Shown in pieces: positions 1 through 8,625 of a stretch of DNA of 26,845 bases (position 1 is its first letter; each line of letters begins with the position of its first letter). Where the stretch lies: the NCBI GenBank assembly GCA_032718475.1, contig JAUCBJ010003131.1:64001-90845 (forward strand), given 5' to 3'. The position numbers and the translations under genes are program-made. Source of the stretch: Nemertoderma westbladi. Its lineage: Eukaryota; Xenacoelomorpha; Nemertodermatida; Nemertodermatidae. Under the pieces are notes generated by a model. That model had not been told where the DNA came from. It saw only the letters and a list, made by a program, of their open reading frames with translations, and did not search any database.

Positions 1-800
1 CTCCAAGTAATTCAACTGATCCTCATTTACTCTATACTTGTATATATATATATATTAACGTTCATGTAGATCCATGTTTATTTGTTATTAATTTATATCA
101 AAACCAAAAAAGACATTCAACGAAATTAAGAAAAAGTTTAGCAATTCCGAATGCAACTTGATTACCAGTGATTTGATTTACAAATACGAGCTAATTAATG
201 GGAGAATCTTTTAGGCTCGTTAAGCCTAGGAATGCCAAGGAAATATGAGGTAATAATGTTTGTCCAACAGTAATATCCGGTACGCATCAGGTGTTCCCTG
301 TGTGATATCCCCGTGGGCGTCAGATTCCCCATGGAGTGAGTTAGAAGATACTGAATGTCATTAAATCGCTAATTAATCATTTAGAATTCAGTAAATGAAG
401 TAGTTACGTCAACACCGCCCACACATGCATCCTGCCATGTTACCCACAATATTCATGAAAACTTGATCCACGTGGAACATAATGCGGACATTAAGTAACT
501 TACAGTGAATAACATGTCGAACAACATTTATTAACAACAGCTGCGCCCTGCCCCTCTCAACGAAAAACTTAGGATTTAAATTACCTACAGTAAGTAATTA
601 ATTGGCTCTGCTAACCTCCACACTTTTTTCTCAATTTATTTGATATGAAAGAATCTCACATTTTGGGGAATGGAATAATCTCACATGTATAAGGAAATGA
701 AAAAACTCCACATTTAGGGAAAAGAAAAAATCTCACATTTAGGGAAATTCTCACAACTCGTAGTTAATTCCACTATCGGACCTACTGAACTACTTCCACA
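1..800. other. Low-copy AT-rich flank, no confident gene
   Basis: No long open frame. At about 648-750 there are four or five diverged copies of a motif like aatctcacatttagggaaa, a decayed short tandem repeat. A minus-strand exon-like segment (584-504, 26 open codons between a tactgtag acceptor and a perfect GTAAGT donor) is noted among the findings but is not called as a gene. Confidence 0.4.
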
Positions 801-1100
801 ACAGATTGTATTATATTGCTGCAGATCTCTACGATCAACATTGTATTCCAGAGCCATTGAACGGCATATTAGATGATTTGTTCACGAGTCATACTCTTCG
901 TGAAAAGGATGTTAATTCACTGAGAATCTTTCCGTATCCCGACTTCCAAAAAATGACTTTGGACTTTTTCCAAAAAGTACGAGTCCTACATTATTTTTTA
1001 GAGATAAAGATACGCCTCAGGCGAGGCAAATTATAATATAACTACGGTGAAATACACAGTATAGCACTGATTAAGATAAGGAGCACAATTATTATAATTA

Positions 1101-1106
1101 TTTATT
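1101..1106 (-). promoter_or_regulatory. Polyadenylation signal AATAAA
   Basis: TTTATT on the plus strand reads AATAAA on the minus strand, about 100 nt downstream of the TGA of the four-exon gene and in AT-rich sequence. The position suits its 3' end. The motif is common in AT-rich DNA, so support is mainly positional. Confidence 0.4.
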
Positions 1107-1208
1107 ATAAATTAATTAATTTTTCTTCTTCTCTAATTTTTCTTCTTAATTAATTTATCTTTCTTTTGACTGTCACTTGAGGGAAGTACTGACAGAGGCG
1201 GGCAAGCG

Positions 1209-1493
1209 TCACCGTTTAAAAGGTTCACAGTATCGGTTGATCGCGGAACGTCTACAGAAGCGACAAATACATTCGGATGAGAAATCGTGGAAAGGTGAGT
1301 TATCGCAGCAGAGTTTGTGGTGAAAGCCGTGAACAGTCGTTCTCGTGATGATGTGACGGTTGCGTTGGTTCGAGGACTTCCAGAGTGTTGATCGGAACCT
1401 CGGGCCAGTTTGATAGTTGTCACTATGGAACTTGTTTTCTCTGTCTAATATGTAGAGTCCTACTATATTGTCTTCACTGGGATCTAAGATGTA
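1209..1493 (-). CDS. Exon 4 (terminal) of secreted protein: acidic linker, basic segment, Cys-rich tail
   Basis: An excellent acceptor (gagtctttcatttctag|TAC) opens a phase-0 frame of 94 codons and TGA. It starts YILDPSEDNIVGLYILDREN, which is convincingly protein-like and acidic. The middle is basic (GPRFRSTLW..., ...NRHIITRTTVHGFHHKL) and could form a last helix. The tail holds all six cysteines of the mature protein, spaced CC-x11-C-x-C-x2-C-x8-C, ending NRYCEPFKR. A polyadenylation signal follows at 1106-1101. Caution: the DNA from about 1180 to 1420 is open in several frames on both strands, so the second half of this exon is less certain than the first, and an earlier donor or a different last exon is possible. 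Confidence 0.45.
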   Translation of the reverse strand, partial: YILDPSEDNIVGLYILDRENKFHSDNYQTGPRFRSTLWKSSNQRNRHIITRTTVHGFHHKLCCDNSPFHDFSSECICRFCRRSAINRYCEPFKR

Positions 1494-1509
1494 CTAGAAA
1501 TGAAAGACT

Positions 1510-4500
1510 CTGTCCACAATCATAATCCTACCTATCTGTCCACAATCATAATCCTACCTATCTGTCCACAGTGTATCATAATCCTACCTATATGTCCACA
1601 GTGTATCATAATCCTACCTATATGTCCACAGTGTATCATAATCCTACCTATATGTCCACAGTGTATCATAATCCTACCTATCTGTCCACAATCATAATCC
1701 TACCTATCTGTCCACAGTGTATCATAATCCTACCTATATGTCCACAGTGTATCATAATCCTACCTATATGTCCACAGTGTATCATAATCCTACCTATATG
1801 TCCACAGTGTATCATAATCCTACCTATCTGTCCACAATCATAATCCTACCTATCTGTCCACAGTGTATCATAATCCTACCTATATGTCCACAGTGTATCA
1901 TAATCCTACCTATATGTCCACAGTGTATCATAATCCTACCTATCTGTCCACAATCATAATCCTACCTATATGTCCACAGTGTATCATAATCCTACCTATC
2001 TGTCTACAGTGTATCATAATCCTACCTATATGTCCACAGTGTATCATAATCCTACCTATATGTCCACAGTGTATCATAATCCTACCTATCTGTCCACAAT
2101 CATAATCCTACCTATATGTCCACAGTGTATCATAATCCTACCTATCTGTCCACAATCATAATCCTACCTATCTGTCCACAATCATAATCCTACCTATCTG
2201 TCCACAGAGTATCATAATCCTACCTATATGTCCACAATCATAATCCTACCTATCTGTCCACAGAGTATCATAATCCTACCTATCTGTCCACAGTATATCA
2301 TAATCCTACCTATCTGTCCACAATCATAATCCTACCTATATGTCCACAGTGTATCATAATCCTACCTATCTGTCCACAGTGTATCATAATCCTACCTATC
2401 TGTCCACAGTGTATCATAATCCTACCTATCTGTCCACAATCATAATCCTACCTATATGTCCACAGTGTATCATAATCCTACCTATCTGTCCACAGTGTAT
2501 CATAATCCTACCTATCTGTCCACAGAGTATCATAATCCTACCTATCTGTCCACAGTGTATCATAATCCTACCTATCTGTCCACAGTGTATCATAATCCTA
2601 CCTATCTGTCCACAGAGTATCATAATCCTACCTATCTGTCCACAGTGTATCATAATCCTACCTATCTGTCCACAGTGTATCATAATCCTACCTATCTGTC
2701 CACAATCATAATCCTACCTATCTGTCCACAGAGTATCATAATCCTACCTATCTGTCCACAATCATAATCCTACCTATATGTCCACAGTGTATCATAATCC
2801 TACCTATCTGTCCACAATCATAATCCTACCTATATGTCCACAGTGTATCATAATCCTACCTATCTGTCCACAATCATAATCCTACCTATCTGTCCACAGA
2901 GTATCATAATCCTACCTATCTGTCCACAATCATAATCCTACCTATCTGTCCACAGAGTATCATAATCCTACCTATCTGTCCACAATCATAATCCTACCTA
3001 TATGTCCACAGTGTATCATAATCCTACCTATCTGTCCACAATCATAATCCTACCTATCTGTCCACAGAGTATCATAATCCTACCTGTCTGTCCACAGTGT
3101 ATCATAATCCTACCTATATGTCCACAATCATAATCCTACCTATCTGTCCACAGAGTATCATAATCCTACCTGTCTGTCCACAGTGTATCATAATCCTACC
3201 TATATGTCCACAATCATAATCCTACCTATCTGTCCACAATCATAATCCTACCTATCTGTCCACAGAGTATCATAATCCTACCTGTCTGTCCACAGTGTAT
3301 CATAATCCTACCTATATGTCCACAATCATAATCCTACCTATCTGTCCACAGAGTATCATAATCCTACCTATCTGTCCACAATCATAATCCTACCTATCTG
3401 TCCACAGAGTATCATAATCCTACCTATCTGTCCACAGAGTATCATAATCCTACCTATCTGTCCACAGTGTATCATAATCCTACCTATATGTCCACAATCA
3501 TAATCCTACCTATCTGTCCACAGAGTATCATAATCCTACATGTCTGTCCACAGTGTATCATACTCCTACCTATATGTCCACAATCATAATCCTACCTGTC
3601 TGTCCACAGTGTATCATAATCCTACCTATATGTCCACAATCATAATCCTACCTATCTGTCCACAGAGTATCATAATCCTACCTGTCTGTCCACAGTGTAT
3701 CATAATCCTACCTATATGTCCACAATCATAATCCTACCTATCTGTCCACAATCATAATCCTACCTATCTGTCCACAGAGTATCATAATCCTACCTATCTG
3801 TCCACAGTGTATCATAATCCTACCTATATGTCCACAATCATAATCCTACCTATCTGTCCACAGAGTATCATAATCCTACCTATCTGTCCACAATCATAAT
3901 CCTACCTATATGTCCACAGTGTATCATAATCCTACATATCTGTCCACAATCATAATCCTACCTATCTGTCCACAGAGTATCATAATCCTACCTATCTGTC
4001 CACAATCATAATCCTACCTATCTGTCCACAGAGTATCATAATCCTACCTATCTGTCCACAGAGTATCATAATCCTACCTATCTGTCCACAATCATAATCC
4101 TACCTATCTGTCCACAGAGTATCATAATCCTACCTATCTGTCCACAGAGTATCATAATCCTACCTATCTGTCCACAATCATAATCCTACCTATATGTCCA
4201 CAGTGTATCATAATCCTACCTATCTGTCCACAGTGTATCATAATCCTACCTATCTGTCCACAGAGTATCATAATCCTACCTGTCTGTCCACAGTGTATCA
4301 TAATCCTACCTATATATCCACAATCATAATCCTACCTATCTGTCCACAGAGTATCATAATCCTACCTATCTGTCCACAATCATAATCCTACCTATCTGTC
4401 CACAGAGTATCATAATCCTACCTATCTGTCCACAGAGTATCATAATCCTACCTATCTGTCCACAGGTATCATAATCCTACCTATCTGTCCACAGAGTATC

Positions 4501-5159
4501 ATAATCCTACCTATCTGCCCACAGTGTATCATAATCCTACCTATCTGTCCACAATCATAATCCTGCCTATCTGTCCACAGAGTATCATAATCCTACCTAT
4601 CTGTCCACAATCATAATCCTACCTATCTGTCCACAATCATAATCCTACCTATCTGTCCACAGAGTATCATAATCCTACCTATCTGTCCACAATCATAATC
4701 CTGCCTATCTGTCCACAGAGTATCATAATCCTACCTATCTGTCCACAATCATAATCCTACCTATCTGTCCACAATCATAATCCTACCTATCTGTCCACAG
4801 AGTATCATAATCCTACCTATCTGTCCACAATCATAATCCTACCTATCTGTCCACAGAGTATCATAATCCTACCTATCTGTCCACAGAGTATCATAATCCT
4901 ACCTATCTGCCCACAGTGTATCATAATCCTACCTATCTGTCCACAATCATAATCCTACCTATCTGTCCACTATCATAATCCTACCTATCTGTCCACAGAG
5001 TATCATAATCCTACCTATGTGTCCACAGTGTATCATAATCCTACCTATCTGTCCACAATCATAATCCTACCTATATGTCCACAGTGTATCATAATCTTAC
5101 CTATCTGTCCACAGAGTATCATAATCCTACCTAAATGTCCACAGTGTATCATAATCCTA
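1510..5159. repeat. Minisatellite, 26/30-bp units, about 130 copies (intron 3)
   Basis: Direct repeat of CATAATCCTACCTATCTGTC followed by CACA and a short linker. The short unit (26 bp) ends CACAAT. The long units (30 bp) end CACAGTGTAT or CACAGAGTAT. A second variable site is ATCTG, ATATG or GTCTG. The left part shows a higher-order period of 146 bp (one short plus four long units). Around 3085-3290 the order repeats with 86- and 112-bp periods. The array fills nearly all of intron 3 of the minus-strand gene, starting 16 bp from the acceptor and ending 45 bp from the donor. The open frames of 60-120 codons inside it follow from the 30-bp units and are not genes. Confidence 0.97.
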
Positions 5160-5214
5160 TATTTGTAATTTATCTCTCTACTTCCACATAATCACTGTAA
5201 AGAGTAAAACTTAC

Positions 5215-5394
5215 CGTACGCCTCAATGATGTAAGTAGCAAATCCAACCGCCCTGCAAGTTCAAGTAGATTTTCTCGTAAACCTAGGCGAATTAATGATT
5301 CAGCATCAAAACCCTCGATTAGATTAATAATCTTCATATATATGACGATATCTCTGTACACGTATCGAATATACTGTCTCACAGCTAGTACTTT
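5215..5394 (-). CDS. Exon 3 of secreted protein: two long amphipathic helices
   Basis: Exactly 60 codons between acceptor tacttgtattgcag|AAA and a perfect donor CGTACG|GTAAGT, phase 0 at both ends. The peptide has two helical stretches: KVLAVRQYIRYVYRDIVIYM continuing to INLIEG, and a second from FDAESLIRLGLRENLLEL to LLLTSLRRT. Leu/Ile/Val/Tyr recur every 3-4 residues. There is no Cys, and only one Gly lies between the helices. This helix-turn-helix pair sits where helices B and C would be in a four-helix-bundle cytokine, but no diagnostic motif is present. The last 55 bp before the satellite in intron 3 begin directly after this exon. Confidence 0.6.
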
Positions 5395-5686
5395 CTGCAA
5401 TACAAGTATAGAAATTGTAAATAAAACGTCTTGTTTAGTAAAATAGAATTATGAGAAAAAATAGAGGAACAATTGGGCAGAGATGGGCTGTATTGAACCG
5501 TTTCAGTTACTATCACGTTGACTTTCGTTTAGGTATAGACAGTTTGGAACCACTGTAATGGGATCCACAACTCTAATAATAAGGCTCTGGACATAATGAC
5601 AATTTATCTCTCCAGAGGAAAATCGACGCAACTAACAGCTGATTGCTCTAACAAATCAATCTGTAACCTGTGTTATTAACTTTGTA

Positions 5687-5740
5687 TATTGTTTTGGTTA
5701 TAATAACGTGTCACTGTCACCTGCTCCTTTCCCTGAGATG
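5687..5740 (-). repeat. Partial inverted copy of the 67-bp dispersed repeat
   Basis: Read on the minus strand this has agggaaaggagcaggt and aaccaaaacaata, the two conserved blocks of the 67-bp family found at 6741-7212. Here they are rearranged and in opposite orientation. It lies in intron 2 of the minus-strand gene. Confidence 0.5.
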
Positions 5741-5864
5741 TGATTTGCTTCCTATCACTCGGTCTTGATGCAATCTTTTATTTACTCTACCCAAAAAATT
5801 TATAAAAAAAAAATATATATATATATAAAAATATATTTAATTTACCTATGGAAAAAATACAAAC

Positions 5865-6026
5865 CTGTGTATGAGAAATTCCAGTATCATTTAACAATGT
5901 GGCATTCATATTTGTCACATGAAGATGATCACCAGAATTGTCTGCGTGAAGAGAGTTTATTATTAAGTCCTCATCTAGAAACCTCTTACTATTCGCACCC
6001 GGAAATTGTAATTCATAATAATTTTC
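5865..6026 (-). CDS. Exon 2 of secreted protein: loop segment with N-glycosylation sites
   Basis: Exactly 54 codons between a strong acceptor (tttttctgcag|GAA, with an AT/pyrimidine tract and a ctaaat branch-like site upstream) and an acceptable donor (CAG|GTTTGT). Both ends are phase 0 and match exon 1 and exon 3. It begins ENYYELQFPGANSKRF, which completes the helix from exon 1. It then becomes acidic and polar with N-X-S/T sites (DNSG, MNAT, LNDT) and ends GISHTQ. There is no cysteine. It fits a long exposed loop between helices. It is too short and contains no ATG early enough to stand out as an ORF, so a simple ORF scan misses it. Confidence 0.58.
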
Positions 6027-6509
6027 CTGCAGAAAAATATTTAAAATTATTTAGGAGCTAAAAATATTAAAGATTTGAAATCGAAGATCAAATTAAGCCT
6101 TTTTTATCATTTCAATATCTGAACATCGCATATCCAGGATTAAACCTGGATTTTTTTTTACTTTACTTAACCTTCATTGTGTTCATTGTATTTTAGAATG
6201 CATATGCAGTATACATACAGGAACCAAGTGTCGCAAATGTGTCGTACATCACAGCGACAATTAAAACGATTTTAATTTAAGCAAGATGGACGCTAATTTA
6301 GACAATGATGGACCTATCCTTTACCCGCTACATCGCCTAGCATAAGACGTATTTGTAAATCATTGCATATGCGTGATTAGACTGCCAGCAAACTAAATTA
6401 TTAGCGTCGCATTTCCAAAATGTATTGTGTGACCGTTTTTTGTCATGGCAGTGATTTTTTATATCCGTTTATTTGACTTTTTTTGTCCGCCTTTTTTTAC
6501 GAATTGTGC

Positions 6510-6565
6510 ATAATGACTTTTGTTGTCCCTTTAATGACTTTTGTTGTCCTTTAATGACTTTTTAT
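6510..6565 (+). repeat. Short tandem repeat, about 20 bp, 3 copies
   Basis: Three near copies of aatgacttttgttgtccttt, the last truncated, within intron 1 of the minus-strand gene. A T-rich stretch precedes it. Confidence 0.6.
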
Positions 6566-6591
6566 GTATGTATTTCTTCAAACTGTCACCT

Positions 6592-6745
6592 GCTGATTTC
6601 TGAACTGTCAGACAGTTGATTTCAACATGCCTATGCCAAAACATTCAAAATTTGTTGATTTCTGGACTGTCAGACAGTTTAATTTACAATAATTGTGGCA
6701 AAACATTCAAAATTCCATGATTTATAGACTATGAGATGATTTAAC
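6592..6745 (+). repeat. Diverged tandem repeat, about 65 bp, 2.3 copies
   Basis: Two copies of a unit that opens gatttctgaactgtcagaca and ends with gcaaaacattcaaaatt, plus a third start (gatttatagactatgagatg). It abuts the 67-bp repeat block that follows and may belong to the same composite element. Confidence 0.6.
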
Positions 6746-7212
6746 CAAAACAATAAACAGTCACTTTACTAAATGAAGGAAAGGAGCAGGTTACAGAGGC
6801 GGGCCTTTCTAACCAAAACAATAAACGGTCACTTTACCAAATCAGGGAAAGGAGCAGGTTAGAGAGGCGGAATTTTCTAACCAAAACAATAAACAGTCAC
6901 TTTACCAAATGAAGGAAAGGAGCAGGTTACAGAGGCGGGCTTTCTAGGCAAAACAATAAGCGGTCACTTTACCAAATCAGGGAAATGAGCAGGTTACCGG
7001 GCGGGCTTTCTAACCGAAACAATAATAAACAATCACAATTACCAATTGAGGGAAAGAAGCAGGTTACAGAAGCGGGTGTTTCTAACCAAAACAATAAACT
7101 ATCACTTTAGCAATTGGGGAAAGGAGCAGGTTACAGAAACGGAATTTTCTAACCAAAACATAAAACAATAAACGATACCAATTTACCAATTGAGGAAAAG
7201 GAGCATTTTATG
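6741..7212 (+). repeat. 67-bp tandem repeat, 7 diverged copies (dispersed family)
   Basis: Seven units, each with ctaaccaaaacaataaac, then gtcactttaccaaat, then ggaaaggagcaggttacaga and a short GC-rich linker. Units differ by substitutions and small indels, so the array is older than the large homogeneous satellites nearby. The same family recurs at 18961-19170 in the same orientation and at 5687-5740 inverted. In both main loci the downstream flank shares tactaaaattctgaaataa (about 7526 and 19182), so the repeat is part of a larger dispersed element. Confidence 0.85.
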
Positions 7213-7215
7213 GCG

Positions 7216-7890
7216 GCATTATTTGACATTATGTACAGTTGTATATCCTTATTGGGACAACCTCTTTGCTTTTTAGCTAAACCGGCCCGATATTTTCGAT
7301 ATCAGTGTGTTTTCGCTATCAAATGAGGAATAAGTACTGTAGATTTTTCGAACACATTGTATGTGGACCGATCTGTTAGTTTAGAACTACATTATAGATT
7401 TAGAGGTACAACTACAGCTACCCATAACATTCAAGTTGTCATGATCCATTTTAAATGCATTATCCAGATATGTATCAATTATCTAAAATTTATTAATTAT
7501 TTAAAAGGTAGCGCGGTCAGCCGGTACTAAAATTCTGAAATAAGTTTATTAATTACCATCATTCTCTCATTTACAACTGTTTAGGCTACATATCAGAGTA
7601 CCGGTATCAGTATCTATTGTACAGTAGCTGAGTAGATATATATTATAACCTATTATAATGCTATATAATTCTTTCTAAGGCATAGGCTTTATACCTACAT
7701 ACAATTCAGCAATACTGCAAAATACTGCTAGGTAGATTTCTGGAGGACATTAAAAAAAAGAGGACATTATGAGTGATTTAAACGCACAAGAAAAATTATT
7801 GCGTTTTGTCATTATAATTAATAACCGGTATATATACCCTATTACCAATCAATAGTCAATAGTCATTCGCTACAGTTACAGAAATGTTTC
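7216..7890. other. Intron 1 sequence without other features
   Basis: AT-rich low-copy DNA inside intron 1 of the minus-strand gene. Apart from the flank shared with the dispersed 67-bp element near 7526-7545, I see no exon, RNA gene or repeat. Confidence 0.4.
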
Positions 7891-7900
7891 CAAGACTTAC

Positions 7901-8065
7901 CAAGTCTTCAACTATTGGTTTCAAAAATCTGCGCAGATCGGAGGATTGCGCCTCTATTAGAGCGAATTCTCTTGACAACCCGCTGATATTAGGAAATGTA
8001 ACTGATTGGGCCATGCAGGCACCCAGACAGAAGATGCAGACAATGTACATAGAAGTCATTGCCAC
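7901..8065 (-). CDS. Exon 1 of secreted protein: signal peptide and first helix
   Basis: Fifty-five codons from ATG to a perfect donor (TTG|GTAAGT at 7900-7895). The peptide opens MAMTSMYIVCIFCLGACMAQ: a short N-region, a hydrophobic core and a plausible signal-peptidase site after Ala19. The mature part begins near QSVTFPNISG and continues into an amphipathic helix ending LRRFLKPIVEDL. The start has a good context (G at +4), and Met3 is an alternative start. Upstream, a TATTTATAA-like box lies too close to act on this ATG with a normal leader. An acceptor-like ctatttacag at 8080-8089 instead hints at a non-coding 5' exon. Read without splicing the frame stops 14 codons later, as expected for an intron. 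The secretion call is well supported; the function is unknown. Confidence 0.6.
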
Positions 8066-8625
8066 AACAGAGAGTCTACCTGTAAATAGTTATTATAAAT
8101 ATAGGAGAATTTAAAACCAAATTACAAATAAAAATATATTTTAAAAATATTCAGGGACAAGGTCCAAGAACGCATAAGTTAAACCTAATAATCTACAATG
8201 GTGAAAAAATGCTATCAAACAATTTATTATTTTTATTTTATTTCTATGAACATGTCTCGTCATACAGGGAACTCAATCTACACTAATAAATAGGCGGACA
8301 AATGTAATAAATTGCTGCTACTGCACTGATATAGTTGATATAACGGTTGAGAATTACTCACTAACACTTCAATAACTGTCATTTAACCCTATAAGTTGGC
8401 AATAAAATGCCCCATTATAATTTGCTTCTCAGATTAAACAAAATTTAATATAATAATATGGAGCACAATTGTGATTCTAGCACCAGTAACTGCGGGATGG
8501 AGTGGATTAATGGAGTGGAGAAATGTAAACCAATTAAGCAATATGGATTGATAATAAACTCTAATTCACATACCGAGTCCCGCTTTACATTCCAATCGTG
8601 ATAGGCCAGATCCTTTTATTAAATT
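8066..8625. other. Upstream region of the minus-strand gene
   Basis: About 560 bp of AT-rich DNA between exon 1 and the 37-bp satellite. It must hold the proximal promoter or a non-coding first exon if the gene is transcribed. TATA-like strings are frequent (for example TATATTTATAAT on the minus strand near 8104-8093), but AT content makes any one of them weak evidence. Confidence 0.3.

Larger units (their letters stand above)
1209..8065 (-). other. Gene span: four-exon secreted protein, unknown family
   Basis: Gene model assembled by eye from splice signals. Exons 8065-7901, 6026-5865, 5394-5215 and 1493-1209 join in phase 0 at all three junctions, giving about 262 residues and then a TGA. 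Introns are 1874, 470 and 3721 bp. An AATAAA on the minus strand (1106-1101) lies about 100 nt past the stop. The product starts with a signal peptide. The segments from exons 1 and 3 read as amphipathic helices without cysteine, separated by a loop with Asn-X-Thr/Ser sites. The last exon ends in a six-Cys tail. Only-phase-0 introns and a helix/loop/two-helix/last-exon plan recall class I helical cytokines, but I recognise no signature and this is inference. The exons are well supported as a set; the family is not known. Confidence 0.55.

Noticed and set aside
1500-4385. Many open frames of 60-123 codons with YHNPTYLST or IIILPICPQ repeats
   Set aside because: They arise because the 30-bp units are a multiple of three and lack stops. 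Each is cut wherever a 26-bp unit shifts the frame.
1510-5159. CRISPR-like regular repeats
   Set aside because: Units are contiguous with no unique spacers, and the context is eukaryotic.
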